Source of the DNA: Fasciolopsis buskii
Taxonomy: Eukaryota; Platyhelminthes; Trematoda; Plagiorchiida; Fasciolidae
Direction of reading: 5' to 3'
DNA length: 64,000 bases
NCBI GenBank assembly: GCA_008360955.1
Contig: LUCM01009988.1
Location: 62,001-126,000, forward strand
Shown here: positions 23,789-37,798 of the stretch, piece by piece
How positions within the stretch are numbered: the first letter of the stretch is position 1
How the letters are laid out: each line of letters begins with the position of its first letter
The notes under the pieces: model-generated
Database searches by the model: none
What the model saw: the letters and a program-made list of their open reading frames with translations, nothing else
What the model was told of the DNA's origin: nothing
Position numbers and translations under genes: made by a program

Positions 23789-24828
23789 AGGGAGTAGGCA
23801 GGATTTTGTGGATCGATGCACACTGTCCGAATCAGATAAGCAGACTCTGTCGTTCTTGTGTTCTATCGTCACTCTTCGATCTGGATAAAGTCAGACAACG
23901 GACCGTGGACCCAAACTAGATGAGACTCAATTAGCATACGTCCTCTGTTATGTCGGTACAGTTTACAATCCAGAATGGAATGTGTGGAGGGAGAAGGGTT
24001 GTTGAAAACGACCAAGGTCAGCCCACAAATTGCAGGTGTATACGTTGTGCCCTAATCACATGAAAGAAAAAGCACCCCGAAGTACTGTTGCCGTAACTGC
24101 TGCTTACATTCTTTTCGCGCGACAAAATCGTATTCATGTAAAAATCAAGTATACTTGTTCTTTCAGTCATAACTTTCATTCATCATGTAGGATAATCAAT
24201 GAACGGAAGGGGGGAAGCCTAATAAGAACATATTGTTCGGTGGCTTACGTTACATATTGTAGAGGTATATTGTGCAAAATAACTTACACGCCACTAACAA
24301 AAGGGTCGTTATCAGTGGTAGCAGTGGGAATATTAGCAGCAGTAGAAGTAGTACTAGTAGCTTTAGCAATCATATTAAATTCAATGCATAGTTTTGTTTT
24401 TCAGTTAATTATTTCGATCATGACGTTTTCATTTATCGCACTGAAAGGCAGACTTTCTTCTGTATTTATTTGATTTTGGTTTGGAAACTGGATTTCTTGC
24501 GCGTCACAGTACTATATTTTACTCAGTCCCGCTTTATACTGATTAGATATGAACAGGCATTCCAATGTTATTGTCCACTTACCATAATTATTTAGGGCTT
24601 ATAAAAAATTGTTACTAATGACGTCCAAAATGTGTTCCTTTTAAAGTTGATCACTGTGTTTGCGATTTCAATCGATATAGTCTTAATGGATGTGTAGTTT
24701 ACAGTGCGTAAAAAACGCACGGCCGGTTGGTTTCACATGATGTGATCAACAGCACAAAACCGATGGAAGCTTCTGGAAAGAGAACGCCGAAATTTCGGGT
24801 CCACATGACGCACATAGACGACCGTTCG

Positions 24829-24872
24829 CCCACACACACTCGTCAATAAACACACGCCCTCGCACACACACA
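24829..24872 (+). repeat. CA-rich low-complexity tract
   Basis: Repeated CACACA blocks separated by short unique pieces; intron sequence between exons 6 and 7. Confidence 0.8.
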
Positions 24873-25246
24873 CATTCATCCATACACAGACGTGCTTCAT
24901 CCAGCTCATAGTCACCTTCACCGACAGATTCGGTGATAGTTTATGTGGTCAACCTCATCACAGTACACGATACTTTGTATATGCATACTCTACTTTTTCC
25001 CCGTACCGCCCAGGCCATGCGATTTGTTCGCGCTCGGTTCGTACCCATGCTGCATTCCAGTCTGACTAAGCCGGTCAGCTAGTGATCCATTAACATACCG
25101 CCAACTCAGAATGGACACGATTCCCGGTAAATACTATTGGACCATTACCATGGGCTAACCGAATTACGCCTCTCAAAGTTAGGTCACATTGATGGCAATA
25201 GAACAAGGTAAGAACAGCCATAATTTTAATCAAATGGAAAACTCAC

Positions 25247-25618
25247 TTCGGGGAACGCTGACAATCAATTCATTTTTGGATGATTGTATGATATTCATGC
25301 CGGTCATTATTTCTGCCACAGCAGGAAGAACGGCTCCGTGGCTGATTAAAACTGTCCCGAAGTCTGCCTCCGCACTGTCTGGCTGCCCGGCTAACGGGAC
25401 TCGCAACCGTAACAGCTCAAGGTTCTCACAAGTGACCGGACGTCCGTGACGAGAACACGAAATAGTTGTCGGATGTGACATATGCATTCGCGCATTTATA
25501 TTGCCGTCATTTACACTCCCGCCACAGGAAACAGCCACACAGGTCAGTTTGAGTTCCTTCTCGCTTTCCGGCGATGCTCTTTTCTCCGAGGCACCAATTC
25601 CGATTTGAGGGAAGTAGA
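25247..25618 (-). CDS. Exon candidate 6 of large minus-strand gene (longest)
   Basis: A 372-nt exon, phase 1 at both ends, acceptor TTGTATAG after a C-rich tract and donor CCCGAA/GTGAGT. The 123 codons have no stop and are clearly more GC-rich than the flanks. The peptide includes a charged stretch (ASEKRASPESEKELK), a Cys-containing strand (LTCVAVSCGG), TISCSRHGRPVTCENL with two more Cys, and a hydrophobic segment GTVLISHGAVLPAVAEIM. Even Cys spacing suggests disulfides and secretion. I do not recognise a specific domain. The opposite strand has only a shorter overlapping open frame. Confidence 0.62.
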
Positions 25619-28063
25619 CTATACAACGGTCAAGTTGGGGGCGGAATCAGTCAAGAGTAGGGGAAGGATTTTTATAGGAATATACATGAATTAACTGAGG
25701 TAGTCTTCTTGATAAAAGTGTTTTATTCAAGTCCATATCAACTCTACTCCCGTCGCAGCGTTGTTTTTAAATTATTGTCCTTAACCGGCTGAATTACGAA
25801 TTGCTTTACGCATGTGTCACAGACTGTTAGTCGAGTATTCAACACCAGATGACATCAGATGCACGCAGACTCCCAGATCTTAGACCTCTATTAAGCCACG
25901 ACTAAATAGTCTTATCAAACTTGAGTTTGGCTAGCAATTTTACGCGATTCTTCAATTCAGTAGCCATTAGCCAGTCACGACCACATAGTGTTAACGATGA
26001 TACTGTCCTCACCGTTTAGTGCATTTGCAAGTTCAATCTTACTTTAATAGGTTAGTGATTCTTACTAGATTTAAAATTCAAAAATAGCATTTTAATATTT
26101 TTGTCCAGTTGCATTCAGGCTGGCCATACATTATATTCAAAATATTGTTACAAAAAAATGATTTACAAAAGTGCTCACGGAATAAGCTTTCAAATGTTTT
26201 GACAGAAACTATGGCAACAGCCCATTGTTTCCTGTAATCAAACCTGATTATTTATTCATAGTGGTGAAATTCGGATCGATGTCACAATCAACATTTCCGA
26301 GGAAATTGTTTTGGAAAGTACACGAGCTTTCCGGAATGTAAACCCCGGCGCATAAGGCCAATACCGGTAAAAAAATAGGGAATGTTTTTATACAAATATT
26401 TTTTACTCCTACCAAAACCAAGGAGCACTAAACTGAAAGCCAAAGTTGATTGCATGGCTGATGAATTGAGTTTTTCTTCCCTGTGGCTCTTGTCTTCTAA
26501 GCTGTTCTGTGTGGAAATGCATGGTGAAAATCTCACAGGTTGTGCCAAATTAAACATTAGTTGAACTATAAACAAAAATAATAATAGTAATAAGTTTGCA
26601 AATATTTGTAGCCGTTATTGATAATTTTTACAAGGTAGTAGCATGGAAAGTCGAATACAAACCCGTGTGGAGGATAAATATTTCGCACTGAAATGAATAA
26701 TCGCCTCGGGGCCAAACTTCTTGATGAACTTAGTTCAGTTTTTGCCCTTCACGCAACTGATCTAGTTCGTTGAATTCCTTAGGTTAAGTGCTCCCTTACA
26801 GTTGAAGTGATTCTCCCAAATTACCATTGCGATTTGGTATAAAATGCCGATGATAATTGATTTACACTAGTGTAAGACGAACAAATCCACCAGCTCTAAT
26901 CGGAACCGGTAGACTTTGTGACGGATCATTTATTTAAGTTTCCAGCTGAAAAACTTCGACGCCAACTGGTTACCCATAGGTAGACTAGCAAATGTGCAGT
27001 GAATATGGAACGCAGTCATCCAGTTGCTTAATTGTAGATATGTGAACAAAGAGAGCATATGATCTCTCATGAATGTCGAGTGTCCGGCTTAAGGGAATTG
27101 ACGGGGAATTAGTAATCAGCTCATGTTTCAGTTATGACAAGGTTATTTTTGACGGCCCCGCGATCATCTCTTCTTGAAAATCTGGAAAATTCGTTGTTCC
27201 TCAGGTGAGTACAGGATTTGACTTGACTGGGCAGTAAGTGAAAAACACTTTTAAATGCATGGAACTTTAGGTGCAGACAGACTGGTTGAAAGATAAGCCA
27301 GCGAACGACCCTGTCTCAAGACGGATGCGAATCATAATATTCTTCCGTAGTTATCAAGCCGGACAGAAAAATCCACAGGGATTCATTCTTCAACACCAAT
27401 CACCCGATTGATAGGAAACAGGGAATTGGCGGGAAGATGTTGTCAACCGCGGCTGAGAAATGCAAGCAATTATTTAGTTGAAGTGCTAAAATTTTTATAC
27501 TGTGGCAGGTGGACACTGCAATAGACCTTAAGTCGCGGTAAAATGCTTTTGAATTATAACTTGCGGTTTTTGGAGCGTAGCTTAAAGCCATTTAGACGCT
27601 GGTATACTAGATGAAATGGCCTTTAGGCTGTGATCCAAATCCCGCAAAATGTGTCGATGCGAAGTTTTATAACTTTGGTTCCGGCTTTTGCAAAGAATGT
27701 CTTTGTTCTGATCCAGGAGCAGAAAACTCGATTCTATTTAATAATTAAATGATTGGTTAAATCAATTAATCCGGAAATGTATGCTTTATAATCACTTGCT
27801 GTTATATCTCTGACTGCCTGGTGACAGGCAGCTACGTACTTTAGTGTATCGCGAAAACAATCGACGAGCAATGAAATCCAAGTGAAACTCACACCATTGT
27901 CTGATATGTATACTGTCTAAGGAAACATGCAAGATTACCTCCAACTACATATGCTATTGCGGAGTAGATTGCAACGGGCTCCAAAATAGCTGTAGGATCC
28001 CCAACGATCAGGAGTGCATGGTTCTGAATTGCATTCGTGGTGGTTAGTTTATTACAAGCCAGA

Positions 28064-28205
28064 TCATTTCAGACACAAACCCGTCGGCAGAGTCTGCGAC
28101 TGGAGTGAAACTATAATATATTCAAAGCGTTTATCACCCACTCGCTGCTGGTTCAACATGGAGAGATGATCAGAATGCGGTATTCTCGGCGTTGCGCTGT
28201 CAAAA
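28064..28205 (-). CDS. Unplaced exon-like segment
   Basis: A strong acceptor (TCGTCTTTTGACAG) is followed by a frame reading ATPRIPHSDHLSMLNQQ then RVGDKRFEYIIVSLQSQ before a stop. It sits in the intron between exons 5 and 6, which already join in frame without it, and its phase does not allow insertion. A terminal exon of a shorter isoform or chance are the alternatives. Confidence 0.18.
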
Positions 28206-31200
28206 GACGATTTTAAAAGAAATTGATATTCGGATTCTAACAAAACATAGATGAGACAATGATGGAGCATCAATTCAAGCAGAAAAATAACGTCTAAGTA
28301 ACAATAGCAGAAGCAAAGACAGCGACAAAACTCGGCTGTTGCCATCTGAGTTCACTTAGCTCTTGGCCATTACAATAGAACCGTCGACAATGAGCAGATG
28401 GATGCATACAACGGGCTGACAATATTGTTGTATGGATTGGCGACTATGCGTCATTCACAAGCCCTAGCGTCCGAATCTAGAGTCTCAGCATGTGATGCAC
28501 GTGTTCATACTGGTTGAAGAACAAATCCAAAAGCTAGATTACCCTGTGTCGCGTCCAGTGTCCACAGGGAGGAGCTGACTACTACCGGTTTCGACTGCAA
28601 GCATCCACAAACATGCACACATACAGGCACACCCGTCCACTTATCCGCTGCTGCTATAAATCCGCTTGTCACTCGTCTCATGTGACTAAATTGAAATTGA
28701 AATGTCACATATTGGAAGAGGTCTCGTCGTTATTGGCCATGAGCTGCATCCGAGGGTTCTGTCAATTTTCAGTCCTGTTGCTTCAAAGATTCACCGCACT
28801 ACAAGGTAGTCTGAATCGGACATGCCAATGTTTCGTACCTCTACGTGTTTGGCTAGGCATGTATCTATGTGCACACATCACAACATCTGCGCAATCGTCC
28901 AGCTCGTTTCCATTGAAAATTTACCGACATTACTAACTCAGTGATATGAAGCCACATTTGTTGGTTTTCTCCATCGGGACAGTAGTTATACAGAGCCTGT
29001 TGTTCACTCAGGTAATTCGTCTGCGATAGACCAACGGCAACCACATCTGTCTGCTACACAGAAGGTCGCCGGTCCAGTTCTGAACTTCGCTGTTGACTAA
29101 TGAATGGGGTCCACGTAACTGGGTTCCCCATCTTTAACATCATAGAATGGTTGGGTTTATTATTTGCACAAGGGCATGATGCCAGTTTAGAACCTGAAGA
29201 AAAAAATCGAAGAATCTGAGGAAGACTGAAATAAATTTCGCAAGACGTAACCCTGTTGCGTTAACCTTTATTGGTGCTTAATCAAGGGACAAATCTAGGA
29301 ACAGCTGTCCTAAAGAATATCCTCTTTGCACATTAGATCTATATGAACGCCAACTATTTCTGCCTTTTTAAAACAATCTAATATACCACAGATTAATTTC
29401 ACTCTGAATCCCAATTCGATCACTTTACTGTAATAGGAATTTCGGTTTCATTTTTCCTCGTACGAAAGTGGCAAGAATTTGTGGCCATCCGATGTGATTG
29501 AAGACCACAGCCTCCAGTGGACTGCTTGTGACCTTGGTAATCCGCTAGTTGGACGTAATCGGTTTTTTAGACAAATGTCAAATAAGATAGACTATATCTG
29601 CTTAAAAAAACATATTGAGTGTATCCATCAAACGAATATAGGAAACTATGATGGACAATCGACGATCCGGACGAGGAGCGTAGAAGAGCAAAAGACGTGT
29701 AGGCTAACCCATGTGGAGTTGCGTTTCTAAATTATTACTTTGGAATTGGCCAAAAATGATCCACTCAACACAGATAAATCGTATAAACTGTACTTAGAAG
29801 ACGCTTTTTTACGTAAAAAGAACCGTATGGCTTATCGTTAAATGTAGGTGCAACTCACGCTCGTTGTTCTCTAACAAACACGGATAGGATAACTTTCACT
29901 GGGGTTATTGCCTGCACTAGTAGATATAAGCAGCAATTTGGCGCCATCCTTGTGCATTAATAGCTGGTATCGGTTTGCTAGTAAATCCAGAATTCAAGTG
30001 CTATAGAAAATCTTACGTTTTTCTGCCTACTGAAAAGAGTTTCACTACATCAGCCATGAAACGCACACCTCTATATTTTAGTATTGCTGTTACTCTAAAT
30101 CTGGGAATCCCTTCCCACTTACGCTCTCTGAAGGTTTATTCCTAGCTGTCCAGTTCACAGGCACTGCCATGTCTAAGAGATTTTACATTATTTATCCATT
30201 ACCGTTTGGTACAATTGTCAGTTCAGTAGCCAGCTTTGTTGACAGGATAGTCACAGTCGTGATCCGGATGAACAGGTGCATGGACTACATAAGCTCAACA
30301 TATAGGGAAAATTGTACTTGTCCGAAATACGCAATTAAAAAAGAAAATCAGTGTTCTACTGATGTGTGTGATCATTTCCAGTTTGTCTGTTCATTTATCT
30401 AAGTACCGTTTCCACCTAATCGGTCAGACCCATATTTCGATTTGATGGGACTACTAACCTGGAGCAAATTTCCCCTCTTAAAGGGAATCTGCTTCTGAGT
30501 AGACGAGCTAAAAGCTACCTGAAACCAATATCCACCAACGGTTCTTCGGTTTTTCGCACCTAAAGTTTGATCCCAGTTTGTTCCGGACAAATGATGCTGA
30601 CTTTTAGATGAGCAAGTCGAAAAAGTGTTTGCCAGCCCTCGGTGGTAGACCACTTTCTTCCTTAGTTTGATCCACGCAACTTATTAGCTGCTGCCATTTT
30701 TTATCCTAACGAATTGCTCCAAATACATTTTCATGAGAGAGTAAAAATTTGTTGCTCTGTCACCTGGATAAAAATACTACGCTCGCACATCGGTCGGCAG
30801 ATATTCGCTCGCAAATTTTCCACCAATACCATTTCTTTCACTGAATGTAATTAATCCTGCTAGTCTCCCTTCTGCATATTATGTCCTTCTAACTGTATGC
30901 TTGAGTAGGGACGCGCTGAAAAATACACAAATTTGGGGGTTTGATGATTTCATTTGGATTGTTAGAAATAACGGTAAACGAACAACTGGGGAAAAAAAGA
31001 CTACTTTGTTGCTGGGCTGACTGTCAACAAACAGTTCCACCTGCATCAAAACCATTTAATACCAGATTAACTACCGGGTAATTGGGAGTAATATGTTTGT
31101 GAATCTCACGTAATGATCTAACCTGTTTGAGGAAGATACAGGTACTCGTAACTGTGACAAACTGATAAGTATATCTGTTTTCGAGGAGAAATTCTCCCCA

Positions 31201-32799
31201 GAATGCGGTGATAAGTTGGAGTTCGTGCGGTGCCAGAGTCCAGGCAACAACCCTTATTCCTCCCTTCTATTTTCGTAAATTATACCCCTGCTTTATAGAT
31301 TCTGATTTCCGATACAATTGTAAAGTAAAATGACCAGTTTCCATTTCTTAAAAGCCGGAAATTTTACCAGAAATAAAGTTTCCCCGTGATTGTCGGCTTT
31401 AGTTGCGGTGCGATTAAAATGCAGCATGATTATTCACTCGCTTGCACTCATTGGACAGTCATTTTGATATAAGTACTGGCTTTTCGAAATCGTACAATCG
31501 GTGTCATATTCCACGAAGTGGATATTTGATGACGAGTTCTATGTAAATATGACTGAGCTTTTCCCCTGCTCGAACGAAACGTTTTTAGACAGGTTCCGTA
31601 TGGCACGGATATTTTTTGATACACACAATAAGTTTGTATCGCAATCGAATATTATTGACGATTATTCCGGATATTGCAAAAACTATACTTCCCACTTGTA
31701 AGCATGTGTCGATGTTGCTGAACGTATACCTATGATCGTTCGTTAGGTGTGCGTGTGTGTTTGCGTGTGCTATCGATGGCCACTCTCATCTTCCGATGTT
31801 AATCAGGTCACGGATTCACACGCGGCTGGTCCACTGTGGTAGGCAGCCGCCGAAATGCACATCCTAGACCGGAAACAATCTGGAATCTGTGACCAAGCAA
31901 ATGGTGTCTTGAATCACGCCAAAATTGCTGTTAATCATCACCATGGGAATCGAACATTTATACGGTGTCGAAAGAAAACGTGAGAAATTAAACTGACTTG
32001 CGTTTTGTCAGTGATGAATCTCTGGTCTCCCAACTAGCCGATGTTGTCACATGAGACACGCTTTACCTAAAAGCTGGTCTGGAACACTAATGTTTGGCCA
32101 TGGATGAGGCCAGTTAAGTACGGTGCAAAAGCTCGATTGCTTTCCTGTACTTTCTCAGATGATATGAAAACCAAACGACGAGTGCCCAACGACAATTCAC
32201 ATATAAGTTAGGAAATAATGGTAAACATGGATTTTATCTGTTTGAATCACATTTAAAAAAACTAGAACTTGTGTACCGGCTGAGCTGTTCTGGAACACAC
32301 TGCATTAGAATCATCAATTTCCCACTGAAGGTGAGATTCGTAAGAACTTGTAGTGAAACGGCGGAAGAATTCTCACTTCAGATCTCATAGCTATTAAACT
32401 GGAACAAATGTACTTTCGTTCGGGATGTTGCATGGTTTTATCGTCTGTTTGAGTGCAAAATGGTCGGGAAAACGACGAACAACCAACGGACACATGATGA
32501 GTAACTCATCCTGTGGATGAAAAAGATTCCGAATTAGGTACTCCGCCAATAACCGTATTTGCCCCTATCACCTAGCATCTCAAACCAACCCGTGAATAAC
32601 CTTGCAGATCCTGCTCGTTGGCCAATTTCATTTGAAAGGAGTTAACCCTTGTCCTGAAGTGATCAATATTATCGGTCTGAAAATCGTATACACCAAGGAA
32701 ATCTACTTTAAAGCTTGCTTGCCACAATTACCAGATAATTTAATCAATCCTATTCAAATACTTATTGCGAAGATTGTACGAATAAAGCTTCGTACTTAC

Positions 32800-32982
32800 A
32801 TGGCATGCCGTAGACATGGAATTTCACCAATCCCTTGACATTGAACGTCACCTTGGTAAATGGGTAGCCATTCAGCTGGTCCAATGCGCATTGATGCAAT
32901 CCTGTATCGGGTGACTCTGTGGTACACTCATTTGCCAAATTCACTGTATGGGTCACTTCTTTTCTACCACCAAAATGCAGTG
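32800..32982 (-). CDS. Exon candidate 5 of large minus-strand gene
   Basis: The best-supported exon in the window: 183 nt, a long pyrimidine-rich acceptor (ACTATCTCTGTTTAG) and a donor matching consensus (CCAT/GTAAGTAC), phase 1 at both ends. It encodes LHFGGRKEVTHTVNLANEC, then HQCALDQLNGYPF, then KVTFNVKGLVKFHVYG. The two Cys about 16 residues apart could form a disulfide, consistent with an extracellular location. It joins exon 4 in frame (split codon A+CA, Thr) and exon 6 in frame (T+TC, Phe). Confidence 0.7.
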
Positions 32983-34044
32983 CTAAACAGAGATAGTGGT
33001 CGACAAGCAAGGGAAAAGTGGAAACATTAGTTGGGCACCAGTTTCAAACAGTTCCATGAAGAGGTCACAAAGGAAACCAGTAAAGCATTGATCACAATTA
33101 GTCTTTTCATAGGACATGTAGAGTGGCCCCAGTCGCACAATAACGTGATGGGTAATAAACACAAAAACATCTCTGTTGTTCTCCGATAGTTCTTGCACTT
33201 GTGACGTTAAACGCGAATTCGACTGGTCAAGTTCTCAACAGAATGCCTTCTTTGTCAATCTTGACAATTGCCTCTGGCACATCTAAAGCGAATCATTCCA
33301 GTCAAAGTCCCAAGTTAATCAAAACAAGTAATCTAAGTGTCCAACTGTCAGAGTATTGTCTTTGTCGAGAAATGAACACGGTGATCACCCTAGTTGAACT
33401 TCTAAAGATCAGTGACTCATATGAATGGACCACGGACAAACGGATTTCGGTTGTTGGACAAAATGAAGTAAAGAATTCCGGAAGGAGAAAGATGACCGAA
33501 TGACCGACATCCGCTGGTTATTGGTCAAAGGCTTTTTCTCTTGATGGTTTTTCTCATCTTTTGAGCTGTACTCCAAAGTAAATACCAAAGAAGTCACAGG
33601 TAAGCACGGTCAACAATACCAATCAGCTAAGCCCGGTAACCGTCGATCCCACTGGTATTTAAAATCAACGAGTCCTCTAACTTGGCAAGTGCAATGTAGC
33701 TGGTCAGTCTACTCACAGTCATCATTTGCCTAAGCTGGAAGTCCACCGACGAAATAAATGTGATTGCTTTTGTGTGACTCATCACTCGGGATGATCCTGT
33801 ACGGAGAAATTCCTTTCGAAAATCTCCCTGCCTCGGCGGAACTTTCCAAATGATTGCTATTCATTGGAAAGTAATAATATGATTAACTAAACCACGGCGG
33901 AATCACTCAGCCACGTGCGTTTTTTTTGATGTGATTGATTTTGCTTAAGTTTGGGTTTAGATTGGATTTGGGGTAGGCAGGTGCCAAGTTAGCCTGCTAC
34001 GTATGAGCACCCGACTGTTGGACAACCGGATTTGACACTGTTAC

Positions 34045-34150
34045 TCGATGTGTTTCCCAGGGCCGGTTGAAATATGGAACTGGTTGGAAATGCCAGTTTT
34101 CACCGGGGCAAAGCGGAATTACTATTCTGTTGACAAACCAGATTGGCGGA
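34045..34150 (-). CDS. Unplaced exon-like segment
   Basis: A very strong acceptor (GGTTGTTTTTTTGCAG) and a fair donor (CATCGA/GTAACA) bound 106 nt reading PPIWFVNRIVIPLCPGEN, then WHFQPVPYFNRPWETHR. The composition is protein-like and GC-rich. It lies in the intron between exons 4 and 5, but its phases (2 in, 0 out) exclude it from that junction. It may belong to a nested gene together with the candidate first exon at 37.7 kb, though those two are not phase-compatible directly. Confidence 0.25.
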
Positions 34151-35011
34151 CTGCAAAAAAACAACCCTGGGCTAGAAAAGAGTACATAAAATATGCCTGA
34201 GGCACACGCGACAACGAACACCGCCTCCTGATCGTAATTTTCAGTGCTTAAAGCAAAGGATTCAGGATGACTGCAAAGTGGTGAGTTCATGTCACTCGTT
34301 TCCCCGAACATTTTTCTATCCACCAGTAAACCGTTTTAATCGCTGTCGGTTGTGTAAGATGTTCTACTAACAACACACGAAAAATTATAGTCATCCACAT
34401 GTGGTCCAAAACAAAATGGACTAATAGAATAGGGTGGGTTGTACTCGTGCAAATCTAAAACCCGAATTTTCTTGAAACAGTGACAAATCGAATCAACCGC
34501 TTTACCACTACTTTAATTCTTTATTCATTATCTTTGATGTGTGCAATCTGACGAATCCAGAAATCGGAATGTTTGAGTGGACCGACTGAGGTCGTTTCGT
34601 AGCTCAACAGCTTTGGGCCAATATGTTAGGCGCCTGCCCCTATTATTGAAGAGCCATTTGCTCTCGCACGAATTTCGCTAGGTAACTGGCGACAACAGTC
34701 TATTGACTCACTTAAAAAACATGGATAGGAAGAATATTCGGTGCGTTGAATCAAAATCCCCGGCGTTACCGTAAATCTTATAGACTGCAGGAATTAACAC
34801 TTGATATTCGCCGACAACGTGTTTGGTAAATAACCTAAAAACATCAGTCTCCAAATTTGCGAAAATCCTGACCGATCGCTCTCAATTCAGGCGAATTTAA
34901 ACTTTCGCACACTTTCCACTCGATTGTGGCTTCCAAAACTTGTGCGATTTTCCTAGAGACTAACAGCAACAAAGCGGATTTTATGGAATATCTATTTTCT
35001 AAAACACATCA

Positions 35012-35185
35012 TACCGGCAATGGTCAAGCGGATAGGGGGCTGTAGCGTTCGGAAGTGAAGGTCGCGGGTTCGGATCCTCCCAACACCGGTCATCTTTCCC
35101 ACTCGGCAGCACTCTGTTGGCCGCGGCCCCGTTCCTGAAAGATGATGTGCACTTTTGTTTCATTATTAATGAAAGTAGACTGATA
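35012..35185 (+). repeat. SINE A copy 3 (tRNA-derived)
   Basis: On the plus strand: ACCGGCAATGGTCAAGCGGA (head and A box), then GAAGGTCGCGGGTTCGGATC (B box), CTCCCAACACCGGTC, then GGCAGCACTCTGTTGGCCGC and a tail with GATGATGTGCAC and TTTCATTATTAATGAAAG. Confidence 0.8.
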
Positions 35186-36049
35186 AAAGAAACGGAAAGA
35201 GGATTCCGACTGAGTATTGTTCCCATCGATGTTCGGAATAGGTAACTACCGCAGATCTTGTCCCAGAACTCAACGCATCAGCCTGCCTTCAAGAAAAATG
35301 TCCCAATTTGCTAATTTCTTCTCACGCTCTTAATGACAGTCCCGTATGACTAAATTTGAAAAGTAAGCTAAAAGCGTTATGTCGAATTCGAAGCATATTA
35401 CCACGAATTTTTTCGAACTCTCAGATCGCTGTTTTCCTCGCGAACGAAATTGTTAGGATGGTGCAAAAATACCAAACGGCGGAAATCAAAAACGTATTTC
35501 ACCGACTGTCGAAGTCACACGGAAATCTTTCACGTAAAATCACTAAATCAGGCAATATTGCCATAGGATGGGGAAATTTGTGCACTAATAAAGTTGGCTG
35601 GTTCAAGTCAAGCTGAATGTAGTGTCGACCAAATCAGAGAAAAAATGCATCGAGCTTCAAATTGTCAGTTTGCAAGATTTTGTGAGGATATTTTTCCAAC
35701 CAAATTGGGACTTTCTAAACAAACTGGACAACTGTTTTGGTTCGACTTGTTTGAAGTTATCCCTTTTTCCGGACGCAGCAAATTAAATTTCCAGTCACCG
35801 ATAGCGTTTGCAAAAGAAAAGTGCCGTCTGAGTCACACGTGTGATTCACATCACACTTGTCGATCCCGAAGTGGAACCAAAGAAACTATCGGCCAATTTT
35901 GCCTTGAAACAGATATTCATTGCCACTGTTCTGATCATGTTAAAGGGAAAAGTAGTGTAACCCCGGGGTGACCAAAACGCTAGCTTTTTTGCGAACTTTA
36001 TGCAGGCCATCCTCCAGCGCGCGTTTTAACAGGCTGCAAGTCTTTTATT

Positions 36050-36226
36050 CTTTCATCTTTTACTTCTTTTTATTATTGAAATAGCAATGTACATTATTTT
36101 TCAGGAAGATGGCAGCGGCCAACAGAAGGCTTTCAAGTGCGGAAGTTGAGTGGCGGTGGGCGGATTCGAACTCGCGACCTTCATGTCCAAACTCCACGAC
36201 CTTATCTACTTGGTCACCGCCGGCAT
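36050..36226 (-). repeat. SINE A copy 4 (tRNA-derived)
   Basis: A full-length minus-strand copy: GCCGGCGGTGACCAAGTAGA (A box), GGTCGCGAGTTCGAATCC (B box), body TTCTGTTGGCCGCTGCCATC, tail with CTGAAAAATAATGTACATT and a poly-A/T-rich end. It is a good reference copy for the family. Confidence 0.85.
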
Positions 36227-37656
36227 CATGCACGGCAAGTCTACCACTTCAAACCAGGCGAATAGTTGCACGTCATCCGAAAATAGCGGCCCGGCAGCAA
36301 TGGAACCTCGCAAAGAACACTGTTCAAGCTGGGCAGAATATACCTGGGGCAAGCGGAAGATTATCGGTTCGACTGCATGTAAGCTCGTTGACTTCGGAAG
36401 ACGACAAATAAGGAAATTTCTATTACTCGTAAAGTTGAACCTGTTGTGATGTCTAGACTCTGAGTAACAAACGGATAAATTCACGTGCCTGAATTTGAGT
36501 AGTGCATCGAGACTTGATGCAATTTGAACCGAAGTGTATCTTTCGTGTATCAACTCGCAAATTCAACCATAATTTATGGTTGCGCAGCTACTGGCATTGA
36601 TGTTTCTGGCAAACTCAATTACTTCACACATATAATAACTGACAGAATCGAGGAGCAAATATATTACCTTCCGAGTTTATGGGCAGTTAAACAATGATAC
36701 TTTGAATCCCTCGACGTTTTTCCAGAATGTTCTAGAAGATGGGGTTAGATAGTAAGCTGATGTTTATCCAGCTCTCTGGTATAAAGCCCTATATGCTTTT
36801 TGCTGTGCTTTTACGAGAATTTCACCAATTTCTTTTCAGCTGTTGAGTTATCGAGCATTATGATTTGCTCTAATCTGAAAGTTCAGCAACCGAAATGGAT
36901 GGGTAGATTATTTGATTATGCTGCATTTCATCCCCCGAAAGTTTGCAGTTTGGATGTATCTTTGCAGACCATGTCGGGCTGGACAGTAGTCAACGAAAAG
37001 TTTGGTGTTTTTTTATACAGAATTAGCCAAAACCGTCATGCCATTTTGCCTTAACAATATTATTTATTATTTTAGACATGATCATTGAATTCCATTTAAC
37101 ATCTAGTTACTTTTCAAGACTCCGCGTATGTAGTCTAGGTTATTATAACTTTCACTCTGCCAGATAGCCAGGAGTCGTTTGCATCTCCCCTTCCACCCTT
37201 TACATTACCATAGATGTTTGCTAATTCTTGCTGTACCCAGTACCGAGCTGCAGAATAACTGACTGCAGATTGTTCCATCTTCCTTGGTTCTTTGTTCTTA
37301 CGGGGTTCCTGAGACAGCGACTCCCTCCTGGTACGAGCGAGGAGGGTCATTCATTTGGGAATCGTCCGTAACATACGTAGGAGAACTCGCTAAAAACGGG
37401 ATTCCCTGTATCTCTTATTCTTCCACTCTCTCTCACAGTACAACTCTCAGTTGGCAGTCATGTAATGAAGATTGGAGCTGCTCTGATTCGAGGACATCTA
37501 TCCCACACCGAGGTCAGCGTATCTTCTGCCCTCTTCTTCATGCATTATTTGCAAATTCTTATGGTCACAAACCATTATCTTTCATTGAACTTCTGGCACA
37601 TATCGACAAACATGTGGTAAAGAGTAATAAATAACCAGGTAACCCGTCATTCTTAC

Positions 37657-37798
37657 GGATCGACGCCACCAGTTGCTCCAAAATTGCCGTATTCTTGTTC
37701 TTTTTAAACATTCGTTGAGGACTTAGAACCGACATTGGTGCAGAACTTCGCAGTTTACTTCTTAGCCTAGGACGTAGGGCGAACAGAAAACGTCGCAT
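37657..37798 (-). CDS. Candidate first coding exon (alternative start or nested gene)
   Basis: An ATG at 37798 with a purine at -3 (GCAATGC) and an in-frame TAA 21 bases upstream begins a 142-nt segment ending at a strong donor (GATCC/GTAAGA), phase 1. The peptide starts MRRFLFALRPRLRSKLRSS and continues MFKKNKNTAILEQLVASI. The N-terminus is Arg-rich without acidic residues and could be an organelle-targeting or basic cytosolic tail. Its phase-1 end would splice in frame to exon 5 at 32982, giving a shorter isoform from an internal promoter, or it could start a separate nested gene. No promoter motif was identified. Confidence 0.3.

Noticed and set aside
30399..30653. Minus exon with fair splice sites (CATCTAAAAG, TTTCAG/GTAGCT)
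   Set aside because: Its phase does not fit the exon 5 to exon 6 junction; with the correct phase it meets a stop.
35356..35971. Two overlapping plus frames of 86 and 125 codons
   Set aside because: No splice borders, ordinary composition and no motif; they sit in the intron between exons 4 and 5.
36109..36553. Three overlapping frames, both strands
   Set aside because: They begin inside SINE A copy 4; the remainder has no splice-supported coding signal.
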